Below are positions 1-9,056 of a stretch of 64,000 bases of DNA, piece by piece. The DNA comes from JBDFMH01 sp047238125 (lineage in GTDB: Bacteria; Pseudomonadota; Alphaproteobacteria; Sphingomonadales; Sphingomonadaceae): positions 620,001-684,000 of the forward strand of contig NZ_JBDFMH010000001.1 in assembly GCF_047238125.1 (NCBI RefSeq), written 5' to 3'. How positions within the stretch are numbered: position 1 is the first letter of the stretch; each line of letters opens with the position of its first letter. The position numbers were made by a program, and so were the translations under genes. The notes beneath the pieces were generated by a model that saw only the letters and a list, made by a program, of their open reading frames with translations, was not told where the DNA came from and ran no database searches.

Positions 1-435
1 CACGATCAGGGCGATGACGGCGGGTTGAACTCCGAGAAATGCCGCGGTCGCGGCGGCAGTCTGCATGATCCCGGTGGAGAGATACAGCCACGACAGCGCG
101 AACATTAGGACGAAGCCCGGCATCATGAATCCCAGACCCGCAAGAAGGCCGCCGAGCTTTCCCTTGGGAAGCGTGCCGAAGAAGACGCACAGCTCGTGCG
201 CCTCCGGACCAGGGAGCACCTGATAGACGGCGAGGATGCGGTTGAACCTGGCGCTGGAGACCCAGTGTTCCTCATCGACCAGCTCACGGCGGATCATCGC
301 GATCTGGGCGATCGGGCCACCCCAGGCCAGGAAGCCGAACCGCAGGAACTTCGCGAAAATCTGCGCATAAGAAAGGTCGGGCAATGTGCCTCCGTTCTCA
401 GGAGCCAATGCCCCATCCGCCACGTTTGTGCTCAT
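1..435 (-). CDS. chrA: Chromate transporter ChrA, N-terminal part (runs off the window)
   Basis: Membrane transporter of the CHR family, which expels chromate from the cytoplasm. Only the first 145 residues lie in the window. They carry the family signatures FLRFGFLAWGGPIAQIAM (about residues 31-48) and a VLPGPEAHEL segment (about 73-82), followed by the first hydrophobic membrane helices. The ATG at 435 is preceded by TGAGGAA about ten bases upstream, a good ribosome binding site. It lies 26 bases downstream of chrB on the same strand, so the two are probably co-transcribed. The reading frame is open to base 1 with no disruption. The assignment is strong; the rest of the gene cannot be judged. 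Confidence 0.9.
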   Translation of the reverse strand, partial: MSTNVADGALAPENGGTLPDLSYAQIFAKFLRFGFLAWGGPIAQIAMIRRELVDEEHWVSSARFNRILAVYQVLPGPEAHELCVFFGTLPKGKLGGLLAGLGFMMPGFVLMFALSWLYLSTGIMQTAAATAAFLGVQPAVIALIV

Positions 436-461
436 TCGCTACGTTCCTCAGATCATGATCG

Positions 462-1460
462 TCATCCCTCGACCGATGGTCGAACGCGCTGCGCTGACTG
501 CCGATCGAGTGGACTGCCCAGAGTGAAATGCGTGTAGAAGCCGTCCAGCGCGTCGCTTGCGTTGGCGATGCGCTTGAGATCGTCATCTGTGGACGCGCAT
601 ACGCCTGCAAGCATGGCACCAAGGCCTGCCGTCTCGGAGCGCCCGAACTTGCCGTCCGCTATGTCCAGGTCATGGATAATCTCGCCGATCGCGACGAGTG
701 CGGGATCATCTTCGAGCCTAGCTCGCCTCACGATCGTCTCGAAGCTGCACCGGTCTTGTTCGTGGGTGAACTCGGCATCGGCCATGTCGAAGCGCAGCTC
801 GCCCGCATCGGGCGTGTAGCTCCTGCCATCGACGAACTTGAAGCTGGCGTGGGGGTCGACGAATCGTCGGATCAGCCAAGCGCAGGCGATGCGATCGACA
901 TGGACGCCGCGCCGCGTCACCCAGACGCGATTCTTGAGGTCGGCGGGCGGAAACGCAGCCGCTTCGCCCGTGCGGCCGACATCGGGATGGGCATAGCGCT
1001 TTTCGTCCAACTCCCGCAGCGCCGCCTCCGCACCTTGACGGCCGTGAGCGCCAAAGAAGTCTAGCCGGACAATCTCGGAAAGCCGTCTCTGGAGTTTCGC
1101 AATCTCGGCCCCCGACGTCGGCCCGGTGTCGAGCAGCCTGTGTGCGGCCAGGGCCACCTCGTCATAGTCGGCGTCACGCGCAGCGTCGAAAAGCCCTCGT
1201 AGCTCCGCGTCGCTTTGGCCTTCGATCATCTGCGCGTTGATCAGCACCGCCTCGCCGCCGCTGTTCGTGATCTCTCCCAGCAGGTCGCGGAATGCGGCTT
1301 CGTTTTGCTCGCGACGGGGGAGCACATGAACCGCGTTTTTGAGCGGCACCGCGCCAATCGCTTGTAAGCGACGCCAAATCTTCACGCGCATGTAGGGTGG
1401 CTTCGCGGGTAGTTGGTGCAGCAGTGCTAACCAATGTTCCGGGTCGGGCGAGGATTCCAT
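462..1460 (-). CDS. chrB: Chromate resistance protein ChrB
   Basis: A 332-residue protein of the ChrB family, which in other proteobacteria regulates or supports chromate efflux by ChrA. The N-terminal segment WLALLHQLPAKPPYMRVK and the following RRLQAIGAVPLKNAVHVLP are the typical ChrB opening, which supports the ATG at 1460 over the internal Met at residue 24. The C-terminal half has the ChrB pattern of RGVHVDRIACAWLIRRFVDP and a DADFTH-like block (DADAEFTHEQDRCSFETI region). No strong Shine-Dalgarno is seen before the ATG. The gene is immediately upstream of chrA and preceded by an unusually AT-rich stretch (about 1475-1510) that is the likely promoter. Confidence 0.9.
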   Translation of the reverse strand: MESSPDPEHWLALLHQLPAKPPYMRVKIWRRLQAIGAVPLKNAVHVLPRREQNEAAFRDLLGEITNSGGEAVLINAQMIEGQSDAELRGLFDAARDADYDEVALAAHRLLDTGPTSGAEIAKLQRRLSEIVRLDFFGAHGRQGAEAALRELDEKRYAHPDVGRTGEAAAFPPADLKNRVWVTRRGVHVDRIACAWLIRRFVDPHASFKFVDGRSYTPDAGELRFDMADAEFTHEQDRCSFETIVRRARLEDDPALVAIGEIIHDLDIADGKFGRSETAGLGAMLAGVCASTDDDLKRIANASDALDGFYTHFTLGSPLDRQSAQRVRPSVEG

Positions 1461-2161
1461 AGCACATGCGTATCATCAACAATATTAAAATGAAACACAT
1501 ATATCTCAGTTCCAAGCGGAGATAAGCCGCCGGCGCGCAATCGGTTCAAAAAATGGCAAGGCTGGCGGTTGGACGGCGCGCCCGTCTCGAAAGGGCAGTC
1601 GGTCAGGGACGGGTCCGCTGCGTGCGAGATCAATGAACCCGCTACGATGGTTCAACTTAGGAAGCGGGCTACTTCCCCCCGCTTTTCGTCCGTCAATACA
1701 ACCATCCTGCAGGCTCGGCGGAGTAGTATTAGTGGCTGGCTATATCGGGGAAGGGCGGCACGTTGCGCAGATTGGCGCTTCTAGCGTAGCGTTAACGGCG
1801 ATACGTATTCGTTACCTTTATCCTGCGCGGGGCGCCATTTTTCCTGTTTTTGTATTGTCGCGCGGTCCGCGATGGTGGTCGTCAGATTAGCCGGCATGAC
1901 TGGCGTAGCCAGAAAAGGCTGGTGGATCATTTGATCCGACACCACGGAACATCGAGCGGTCAGCTCTCACGAGGCTAGACAGTGCTGAACCGGGTATCCC
2001 ACCGCCTTGACCTGCAACCAGTTCGAACAGTCGAGCGATAACGCCCTACGCGTGCGATAGTTGATCGGGAGCGATATGGGGCGACGTTTCCTCGCTAGGG
2101 CTCGCATGGCACCGCGATCGAACCGGGTGCTCGGCATCAGACCTCCGGCGACTGGCGCCGC
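1461..2161. other. Gene-poor stretch between chrB and the serine hydrolase
   Basis: About 700 bases with no open frame that resembles a protein by composition or motif. Next to chrB (about 1475-1510, minus-strand direction) it holds an AT-rich patch that is the likely chrBA promoter or operator. A perfect palindrome GGATCA-TT-TGATCC lies at 1924-1937. The longest open frames (85 residues or less) read as arbitrary translation. The block is long for this gene-dense window and may be decayed DNA at the edge of an acquired chromate-resistance segment, but no repeat ends or transposase remnants were recognised. Confidence 0.5.
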
Positions 2162-3274
2162 ATGATGAGGAATAGGTCACTGGCTCGAGGCTTTATTGGC
2201 AATCGGCGGCGCGGCATGGTGTGCGGCGTCCTGCTCGCGTACCTCTCCGCATCGGGTTGCGACCGTCCTGCAGCGTCGTCCCCTGCCGCAGAGGAGCCAG
2301 CCCCTGCAGTTGTCACGCGCGGGTTGGACCCCGCGAGAATGCAGGCAGTCGTCACGACGGCGTCCCGATTGCCGCGGATTCGCTCGCTCCTCGTGCTGCG
2401 GGACGGGCAGACTTTGGCTGCGCGTGTGTTCAACGGTGGGCCGCCTCTAAACCGGCCTGTGAACATCAAATCTGCTTCGAAATCGGTGATTTCGGCGCTG
2501 ATCGGGATTGCAATCCAGCGCGGCGCGATCCGCGGGGTGGACCAGCCCATCGTGTCGTTGTTGCGCCAGGACGCGCCGGCGGACCCCGATCCCCGCCTCG
2601 GGCGCGTCACGATCGGCAATCTGCTGTCGATGCAGGCCGGTCTGCAACGCACCTCAGGCGAGTATTACGGAGCGTGGGTATCGAGCTCCAACTGGGTCCG
2701 TTACGCTTTGTCGCGCCCGTTTGCCGCAGAGCCGGGGACCGAAATGCTCTATTCGACCGGTTCCACCCATCTCCTGTCGGCAGCACTGACCCGGGCGACG
2801 GGGCGCAGCACGCTTGCCAATGCTCGCGACTGGCTGGGACAACCGCTGGGGATTGCCATTCCGTCATGGCCGGCCGATCCGCAGGGCATCTATTTCGGGG
2901 GCAACGAGATGCGGCTGTCCCCCGAGGCTCTCGCGCGCTTCGGGGAGTTATACCGGCTGGACGGTATCATCGACGGCCGCCGGGTGCTGCCAGCAGGCTG
3001 GGTCGCGCAGAGCTGGACGCCGCGAACGACATCACCCTGGAGCGGCCAGCGTTACGGATACGGGTGGTTCCTGTCCGAAGCCGGGGGCCATCCCATCCGC
3101 TATGCCTGGGGATATGGTGGACAGATGGTCTATGTGATTCCGGACCTGGCTCTCACGGTCGTCATGACGTCGGATGCGGGGGGTGCCAGAGACGGGGACC
3201 ATATCGACGCGCTTCACCGGTTGCTGACGGAAGGTATCATTCCAGCGGCAGCGGTCGGGCGTTCCGGCGGCTGA
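2162..3274 (+). CDS. Serine hydrolase (beta-lactamase / penicillin-binding-protein-like), lipoprotein
   Basis: A 370-residue class-C-beta-lactamase-like serine hydrolase. The SxxK active-site motif is S104-A-S-K107, and the YST segment at 197-199 matches the family's second motif (YxN/YxS). The N-terminus is hydrophobic and ends in ASGC, a plausible lipobox with Cys33, so the protein is probably a lipoprotein anchored in an envelope membrane. A low-complexity Ala/Pro linker follows (about 36-48). Members of this family act as esterases, peptidases or beta-lactamase relatives; the substrate cannot be told. Met1, Met2 or Met19 are all possible starts, the last leaving a shorter signal peptide. 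It faces the glycosyltransferase operon convergently. Confidence 0.8.
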   Translation: MMRNRSLARGFIGNRRRGMVCGVLLAYLSASGCDRPAASSPAAEEPAPAVVTRGLDPARMQAVVTTASRLPRIRSLLVLRDGQTLAARVFNGGPPLNRPVNIKSASKSVISALIGIAIQRGAIRGVDQPIVSLLRQDAPADPDPRLGRVTIGNLLSMQAGLQRTSGEYYGAWVSSSNWVRYALSRPFAAEPGTEMLYSTGSTHLLSAALTRATGRSTLANARDWLGQPLGIAIPSWPADPQGIYFGGNEMRLSPEALARFGELYRLDGIIDGRRVLPAGWVAQSWTPRTTSPWSGQRYGYGWFLSEAGGHPIRYAWGYGGQMVYVIPDLALTVVMTSDAGGARDGDHIDALHRLLTEGIIPAAAVGRSGG

Positions 3275-3350
3275 TAGCAGGGGCTGCCGGCTCAGCCCTC
3301 GCTGCGCAGTGTGTCTGCAATCCGGACGTTGGCGGTGATCATGTCCGCCG

Positions 3351-3926
3351 TCAGAGACGAATGAATGTCTGTACACGCCATCGGCCGGTCCCGGCTTCGA
3401 TAGCGCGTGCCCAGCATCCGTGGGAATCGCGGATGAAGCGCCTGTGGATGCCGTCGGCATGCTGGACGAAATCCGGATAATCGACGCGGTGATGCGCCAT
3501 GATGAGCCGGCCGCCGGGCCGAAGCACCTGCGCGACAGCACAGGCAACCTTGGCCATGTCGCCGGGGGACAGATAATAGAGGACTTCCGCAATGATGACT
3601 GCATCATAGCGATGGCGCGGAAACCGGTCTGGCAATACCAGCCGGGTGACCCGGACCCGTGGGTCGCCGGGGACAGCGCGGCGGACTAGGTCAGTCCCGC
3701 TCTCGGTGCCCTCGGTGGCGTCGAGTCGAAGCGCGAAACGCGCCAGCGCCACGCTGTTCGAGCCATTGCCCGCGGCAAGTTCGAGCACGCGGCCAACGGG
3801 GCCATTGCCCAGCCCGCGCAGGATCGCACTCCGTTTGCGTGCTTCGTCGCGGCTGGTGAAGGTGCTCCACGGATCGGCGTCGTTGACGAACTTGCGATCG
3901 AAGCCTTGGAGATCGATGGGTTTCAT
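3351..3926 (-). CDS. SAM-dependent methyltransferase, NodS-like
   Basis: A 191-residue class I methyltransferase. The SAM-binding motif I is VLELAAGNGSNS at about 47-58, and a motif-II/III-like segment YDAVIIAEVLYYLSP follows at about 107-121, an arrangement seen in NodS-type N-methyltransferases. It is the last gene of a four-gene operon. Its ATG overlaps the stop of the upstream deacetylase in an ATGA, so translation is probably coupled. A sugar N-methyl or O-methyl role would fit a deacetylase and glycosyltransferase as neighbours, but this is inference from context. No signal peptide is seen, so the protein should be cytoplasmic. Confidence 0.8.
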   Translation of the reverse strand: MKPIDLQGFDRKFVNDADPWSTFTSRDEARKRSAILRGLGNGPVGRVLELAAGNGSNSVALARFALRLDATEGTESGTDLVRRAVPGDPRVRVTRLVLPDRFPRHRYDAVIIAEVLYYLSPGDMAKVACAVAQVLRPGGRLIMAHHRVDYPDFVQHADGIHRRFIRDSHGCWARAIEAGTGRWRVQTFIRL

Positions 3927-4573
3927 CGCCGCGACCCACGGAAGAACTCGATCGGGCGTGCAAAGCGTGCGAGCTCTGACGGTGATATGGCGAAACCATC
4001 GGGATCATCGCGGATCAGGCCCATCTGGGTTCGATAATGGAGGATCGCACCTCGCTTTGCCGCGCCGATCGGACCCAGCGGCAGGAAATGCGTCGCGGCG
4101 CGCGAGCGGGTGAGACGGTTCGGCCACACCAGATAGTGGAGGGTTCGCCAGCGGCCGGGTCGCATCGCCGATGCAATCGCACGGTGATCGGGATGATCGT
4201 CGTCCGCCGCGGGCAAGACCAGCAGATCGGGCCTCGTGGCGCATGCCACGCGCGTCACGGCCCGCCGGACGTTCCGGGGCGAGGACGACAGGCTGCCGTC
4301 CGGTAATCCGAGGAAGCGCACATCGCCAGCATCCAAGCCGGCGCTGCGCATCGCTGCCAATGTTTCCCGTCGACGCTCCGCGATCAGGCGATCGCGAGGC
4401 CAGCGCAGGCTGCCGGCGTGGGAGCCGGCACCATCCGTTACCACTACGATGCTGACCCGCGACCGGCGCGATCGAAGCCGGCGGATCAGACCATAGGCGC
4501 CGATCGTCTCGTCATCAGGATGCGGCGCCACGACCAACGCATGGCGCACGCCTGAAATCGACAGCGGCTTCAC
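3923..4573 (-). CDS. PIG-L/LmbE family deacetylase
   Basis: A 216-residue zinc-dependent N-deacetylase of the PIG-L (LmbE) family, whose members remove acetyl groups from N-acetylglucosaminyl compounds. The signature APHPDDE is at residues 16-22 and supplies zinc ligands and the catalytic Asp; a second ligand motif HPDH is at 127-130. The start codon is GTG, overlapping the stop of the upstream ACAD-like gene as GTGA, and the stop overlaps the methyltransferase start. It is the third gene of the glycosyltransferase operon. The substrate is unknown; a product of the operon's glycosyltransferase is the natural candidate. Confidence 0.87.
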   Translation of the reverse strand: MKPLSISGVRHALVVAPHPDDETIGAYGLIRRLRSRRSRVSIVVVTDGAGSHAGSLRWPRDRLIAERRRETLAAMRSAGLDAGDVRFLGLPDGSLSSSPRNVRRAVTRVACATRPDLLVLPAADDDHPDHRAIASAMRPGRWRTLHYLVWPNRLTRSRAATHFLPLGPIGAAKRGAILHYRTQMGLIRDDPDGFAISPSELARFARPIEFFRGSRR

Positions 4574-5589
4574 AGGTCCGGAACCAATATTCCTTGCGCC
4601 GCCGCGGCGCCGACCCGCATGCGCTGTGCATCGGGCATCGGCTGGCGGAGATAGACCATGAGATCAGTCAACGCCGCCGACAGCGGATGGGCAGTGAAGA
4701 GGCCGCTTACGCCCACGGCCTGTTGTGCGAGCAGGATCGCACGCTCCGCGCAGCCGGCCACCGCGATCCGCGCCGCAGCGACATGTTCGATGTGGACGGG
4801 CGTCCCCCAGGTGCCGGCCGCGTCGCGCACCGCCGCCGCTGCCACCATCGCGTCGATCGCCAGATCGGCAAGCCGCCCGCTCTGGTGCGGGTCCTGGGCG
4901 CGCCCCGTGCGGTTTAGATGATCGCGAACATGATCGAACAGGCCCGCTATGCCACCCGCGTGACAGGCGACGAACCGCAGGGCCCCGCCACTGAAGAAGG
5001 GTTCGCGCGCATAATCGCCCGGAAGGCCGATTAAGCGAAGGCTGGCGGGCGCTGCCCCTTCCCAGCGAACGATATGCGTCTGTGATCGCTGCATGCCGAC
5101 GACCGACCACCAGCCTCGATCGATGATCGGTTGTGACAGCGCGAGATCGACGAGCACCAACCGGTTGCCATCCGGCGTGTCGGCCGAGGCAATGGCGTGA
5201 TCGAGTATTCCGGCGCCCGATGCAAAGCTCTTTCCGCCCCACAATCGTCCTTCGCTCAGACGAAGCGGCTCGTCGGTCAGCGCCGCGTTCCAGACTCCGA
5301 AGAGGTCACCGCCGGCGGCGCGGGTCGTAGCGGCCTGGGCCACCTCCCGCTCCCCGTAGCGAGCAATGATCTGAAGCGCGTCGACATGACCCTCGAGCAG
5401 CCGTGCCAGCGGTAGATCAGTCCGCGCGACGCGGTAAAGCAGACGCAGCAGCGTCAGCAGATCCGAAGATGACCGCGGATCGCCTGGAAAGGGCAGGAGC
5501 GATTGCAGGGCGGCGAGCACAGCGCGCATCTGTTGAGGTGTATCGGTCGGCTTCGCAAGCGCTGCGTCCAAGGGATCGAGTTCGGTCAT
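4570..5589 (-). CDS. Acyl-CoA dehydrogenase-like protein of a glycosyltransferase operon
   Basis: A 339-residue protein resembling the acyl-CoA dehydrogenase fold: an all-alpha N-terminal part, a central segment with GGDLFGVWNAA and LWGGKSFASGAGILDHAI (where family members have the FAD-contacting beta domain), and a helical C-terminal domain. The usual C-terminal catalytic Glu motif (E-G-T-x-x-I-Q) is absent, so activity as a true acyl-CoA dehydrogenase is doubtful; a flavin-dependent oxidation of another substrate, or a structural role, is possible. The ATG at 5589 was chosen because it overlaps the upstream gene's stop as ATGA, and residues encoded before it would run antiparallel to nothing recognisable and out of frame with the glycosyltransferase. 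Second gene of the operon. Confidence 0.72.
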   Translation of the reverse strand: MTELDPLDAALAKPTDTPQQMRAVLAALQSLLPFPGDPRSSSDLLTLLRLLYRVARTDLPLARLLEGHVDALQIIARYGEREVAQAATTRAAGGDLFGVWNAALTDEPLRLSEGRLWGGKSFASGAGILDHAIASADTPDGNRLVLVDLALSQPIIDRGWWSVVGMQRSQTHIVRWEGAAPASLRLIGLPGDYAREPFFSGGALRFVACHAGGIAGLFDHVRDHLNRTGRAQDPHQSGRLADLAIDAMVAAAAVRDAAGTWGTPVHIEHVAAARIAVAGCAERAILLAQQAVGVSGLFTAHPLSAALTDLMVYLRQPMPDAQRMRVGAAAAQGILVPDL

Positions 5590-6665
5590 GCTGCCAGCAT
5601 CCGGGGTCCGCCATGGAGCCGCGCGAGCGTTTGCTCCGCTTGATCGAGCATCACGAGCCGCTCGCCAGAAGGCGGCTCGGGCACGACGATGGCGGCAAAC
5701 GCAGCGGCGTTCACCGCCCTCCCGGCAGCGGCGAGGACATGGTCCACATCGGTATCCAACAGCTTCGCCAATGCCGGATATCCGGTTTCGATATCGTCCC
5801 AAGCCACGCGTGCGGCCGCTTGCCGGACGTAGCGCCACACGACGTCATCGGGATCGGCCATCATCGGCACGGTCGCGCCGACATCGATATCGCGAAGATG
5901 ATCGGCCAAGCCGCCGACCGCCCGGCCAACCCTCCGCGCGGAGGTTGTCACGCGGATCGCGTCGTCATGGCGGACACGCAATCCGGCCCGGTGCGCCGTG
6001 TCAACCATGCGTGCATCCTCTGCCGAGGGGAGCGGATCGAAGCCACCGAGCGATCGATAAGCGCCCAAGCGAAATCCCAAGCTTGCCCCGCTCGTATAAT
6101 GATGGGTCGCCGGCGCCTCCCATGGCAGGGGATCGATCTTCCTGCGAAGCATGTGCAGGCTGTCTAGATAGGCTTCCACCCGATCCTGCAACGGGCTCGG
6201 AAAGCCCGGCTCGCGCATGATGCGGCCCGCCGCAACGTCTGCGACCTCCAACGCAGCGAGGTTGGACGCTAGCCAGTTCGATGCCGGTACCGAATCCGCA
6301 TCAGTGGAGACGATGATCGCACCGGGCCGGTCGCCGAGCAGGTCGAGACCGAGCGCCATTGCGCGGCCCCGTGCCAGGCCGGCATTCGGCGCGCCGGCGG
6401 CAATGTCGGCTGTTATGACCCTGAAAGGCAATTGCTTGGAACGCGCCGCCACCACGTCGGCGCTGGCGTCCGAGCAGCCGTCGTACAGCAGGCATAGCAC
6501 GAACGGACCGGCGCCACGCTGGGCAGCAAGGGCGTCGAGAAGATTGGGCAGGAGCCGAGCTTCATTGCGGCACGGAACACAAACCGCGGCCGCGATCTGC
6601 ACCGCTGGCTCGATCCTCTTATCCGGGTTGCTCCGCGTCTCTGACGAGCACCAGAGCCCGCTCAT
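5586..6665 (-). CDS. Family 2 glycosyltransferase
   Basis: A 359-residue GT-A glycosyltransferase, first gene of a four-gene operon. The N-terminal nucleotide-binding strand is followed by CVPCRNEARLLPNLLDAL (about 29-46), the typical GT2 opening. The metal-binding DXD is D122-A-D124 in STDADSVP. No transmembrane helices are apparent, so it is probably a cytoplasmic or peripheral enzyme that transfers a sugar from a nucleotide donor. The downstream gene starts within its stop codon (ATGA). A 169-base gap separates it from the two-component genes upstream, where its promoter should lie. The sugar and acceptor are unknown. Confidence 0.8.
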   Translation of the reverse strand: MSGLWCSSETRSNPDKRIEPAVQIAAAVCVPCRNEARLLPNLLDALAAQRGAGPFVLCLLYDGCSDASADVVAARSKQLPFRVITADIAAGAPNAGLARGRAMALGLDLLGDRPGAIIVSTDADSVPASNWLASNLAALEVADVAAGRIMREPGFPSPLQDRVEAYLDSLHMLRRKIDPLPWEAPATHHYTSGASLGFRLGAYRSLGGFDPLPSAEDARMVDTAHRAGLRVRHDDAIRVTTSARRVGRAVGGLADHLRDIDVGATVPMMADPDDVVWRYVRQAAARVAWDDIETGYPALAKLLDTDVDHVLAAAGRAVNAAAFAAIVVPEPPSGERLVMLDQAEQTLARLHGGPRMLAA

Positions 6666-6834
6666 GCCGAAACCGGCGATGTTTCACCATGTCGAAAGCC
6701 GAGGGCAGCAAAGTTGAAGAGCATCAGATCGTCCCGGCCGCGACAGGCGGTGGAACACTAACGCCCGCTGCGTTCGAAAGACCGACAAAATCATATTGAG
6801 GTCGATCAAGTCGCCCCGATCATCGAACCTCGAG

Positions 6835-8199
6835 CTAGGCGACGACCCTTCCGCGTTCGCCGGGGGCGACATTCGGCTCCGTCGTCGATTTTGCGGGCAC
6901 GGCGATCGCGGCCACCAGTCCGCCGTCCGGGCGGTTCGCCAGGGTCAGGGTACCGCCTTCGCGTTCGACGGTGCGGGAGACGATGGCCAGTCCGAGGCCA
7001 AGGCCTTTCGTGTTCCTCCCGCGTGCGGCGTCCAGCCGGACGAAGGGGGAGAGCACGCTGTGCAGATTTTCCTCAGGGATGCCCGGTCCGTCGTCCGATA
7101 CGGTGAGCCGGATGTGGTCATCGTCGCGCGCGATCGTGACATCGGCACGCCCGCCATAGTGGATGGCATTGTCGACGAGGTTGACGATCGCACGCCGCAT
7201 CGCGATCGGCCGGATCACGGCCTGGAGATGATCGGGGCCTGCATAGCTGGCCAGCTGGCCGGCATCGGCCGCATTGTCGACGATCGTCGCGGCGAGCACC
7301 GCCAGATCGATTGCAACGGGTGTCTCGGGGTCATCGTCGCCGCCGATGAAGGCGAGCAGCGATGCGACCATAGCCTCGACCTCGTCGATATCGGTGCCGA
7401 TCTCGTCGCGCACACGTGGATCGGCAATCTCGTCGAGCCGCAGCTGGACACGGGCGAGCGGGGTGCGGATGTCGTGGCCGACAGCGGCCAGCGCCTCGAT
7501 CCGGTCCGCCACCAGCCGATGAATGCGATCCTGCATTTCGTTGAAGGCGTGAATCAGCCGCCGCACTTCCTGCGTACCCTCGTCCGCCATCAATTGGGGC
7601 GGCTGATCGCCGGTGCCGATCCGTTCGGCGGCGCGGGCCAGGTGCTGGAGCGGGCGCAGCATCCGCCGGATCAGCAGTGCGCCGACGACGAGCAGCGCGA
7701 TCGCCGGCACCAGCGCGACCATGATCCGCTCCAGCGCGAAATCGAAACGATGCAGCCCGCCTTGCGCGGCGAAACGCATCCAGCTGCCGTCCGTCAATTG
7801 CAAGCTGCCGATCACGGTCGTGCGCCGGCCGAGATTGGGTGTGGCGAGGCGGAGGCTCGTGGTGCGCAGACCCGGCTCCCAGGCCAAAATTTCCTCCTGC
7901 GTCTCGATCAGCTGTGCGGTCGCGGGGAAGCGGGCCGGCATTGCCGTGGCCGGCGACCAGCCGATGAAATAGCGGTCAGTCGTCAGTTCGCGCGCGATTG
8001 CAGGGCGATCCCGCGGCGGGCGCTCGGTCAGCAGCTTGCGTGCGATCACCAGATGCTCGGCAAGCCGGTGGGCCTCGTCGTCGCGCCACGAGAAGCGATT
8101 GGCGCGTTCGTAGAGCAGGGTGCTGACGAGAAACTCGGCCAGCACCGTGAGCAGCAGGATCAGCAGGATGCGGCCGAGCAGACCCAGCGAGATCCGCAT
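6835..8199 (-). CDS. Sensor histidine kinase
   Basis: A 454-residue membrane histidine kinase. It has an N-terminal transmembrane helix (about 7-28), a periplasmic sensor of roughly 130 residues, a second helix (about 158-177) and a HAMP linker. The dimerisation domain has GHDIRTPLARVQ with phospho-acceptor His242. The ATPase domain has the N box NLVDNAIHYGG (about 340-350), G1 DDGPGIP (about 369-375) and G2 GLGLGLAIV (about 399-407). It begins 8 bases after the response regulator stop, so the two form one operon. The signal is unknown; the architecture resembles EnvZ/RstB-type kinases. Confidence 0.92.
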   Translation of the reverse strand: MRISLGLLGRILLILLLTVLAEFLVSTLLYERANRFSWRDDEAHRLAEHLVIARKLLTERPPRDRPAIARELTTDRYFIGWSPATAMPARFPATAQLIETQEEILAWEPGLRTTSLRLATPNLGRRTTVIGSLQLTDGSWMRFAAQGGLHRFDFALERIMVALVPAIALLVVGALLIRRMLRPLQHLARAAERIGTGDQPPQLMADEGTQEVRRLIHAFNEMQDRIHRLVADRIEALAAVGHDIRTPLARVQLRLDEIADPRVRDEIGTDIDEVEAMVASLLAFIGGDDDPETPVAIDLAVLAATIVDNAADAGQLASYAGPDHLQAVIRPIAMRRAIVNLVDNAIHYGGRADVTIARDDDHIRLTVSDDGPGIPEENLHSVLSPFVRLDAARGRNTKGLGLGLAIVSRTVEREGGTLTLANRPDGGLVAAIAVPAKSTTEPNVAPGERGRVVA

Positions 8200-8207
8200 C
8201 GGATCGA

Positions 8208-8918
8208 TCAGTCGCGTTCGACCGCGGCCGTGAACATGTAGCCGACACCACGGACCGTCTTGATCGGGGCAGCGCGATCCTCCGCAGAGATCTTGCGCCG
8301 CAGCCGGCTGACCAGCACGTCGATGCTGCGATCGGACGAATCGCCGAGCCGCGTGCGCGACAGTTCGATCAGCCGTTCGCGCGCGATCACCCGTTGCGGC
8401 TGGCTGATGAAGGTGGCGAGCAGATCGAATTCCGCCCCGGTGAGATCGACCAGCTCGTTCGACGGGCCACGGAGCTCACGTCGCGGGAAGTTGACCGACC
8501 AGTCCTCGAACCGGACCTCCTCCGCACGTTTCTCGGTCGCGCCATCCTCCAGCCGTCCGCGCCGAAGAACGGCGCGGACCCGCGCCATCAGCTCACGCGT
8601 GCCGAAGGGCTTGGCCAGATAGTCGTCCGCGCCAAGCTCGAGCCCGACGACGCGATCCGCCTCGCTCGTCTTCGCGCTGATGAAGATGATCGGCACCTCG
8701 CTGTTGCGGCGAATCTGCCGGCACAGATCGATGCCATTGGTGCCGGGCAGCATGATATCGAGGATCACCAGATCGACCGGACCGCCATCCATCGCGATCC
8801 ACATCTCCGGCCCCGACGAAGCGGAGCGGACGATATAGCCGTTTTCCTGCAGCACGCGCGCGATCAGCGTGCGCAGCGGCGGATCATCCTCGACCAGCAC
8901 GATCGACTGCGCGCTCAT
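8208..8918 (-). CDS. OmpR/PhoB-family response regulator
   Basis: A 236-residue response regulator if started at the ATG at 8918 (MSAQSIVLVEDD), which gives the standard receiver N-terminus; a start 57 bases further upstream would add a tail of no recognisable character. The receiver has the acidic pair D11-D12, the phospho-acceptor D54 in LVILDIMLPG, and K103 in LAKPFG. The C-terminal winged-helix DNA-binding domain includes LTGAEFDLLATFI and a final RGVGYMF. It is co-transcribed with the following histidine kinase and is divergent from the NmrA-like gene, so the 138-base gap between them may hold its own operator. Confidence 0.93.
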   Translation of the reverse strand: MSAQSIVLVEDDPPLRTLIARVLQENGYIVRSASSGPEMWIAMDGGPVDLVILDIMLPGTNGIDLCRQIRRNSEVPIIFISAKTSEADRVVGLELGADDYLAKPFGTRELMARVRAVLRRGRLEDGATEKRAEEVRFEDWSVNFPRRELRGPSNELVDLTGAEFDLLATFISQPQRVIARERLIELSRTRLGDSSDRSIDVLVSRLRRKISAEDRAAPIKTVRGVGYMFTAAVERD

Positions 8919-9056
8919 CGCAGCGATCCGTCCGGTCGCGATGCGAGGGGAGTTGGCAAGATCATCGCTATCCACCTAGGAAGCTGCGCAGGGCCGGTCA
9001 ATCTTGACGGCGAGAGGGGCCGCGCGCAGCCACGCCGGCGCAGGCGGGGGATCAAC

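Noticed and set aside
2104..2140. GATCGAACCGGGTGCTCGG looked like a tRNA T-arm
   Set aside because: No acceptor stem or anticodon arm fits around it.
6751..6775. GGAAC and CGTT words resembling an EcfG stress promoter
   Set aside because: The spacing (14 bases) is too short for the 16-17 of that promoter class, and no gene lies correctly.
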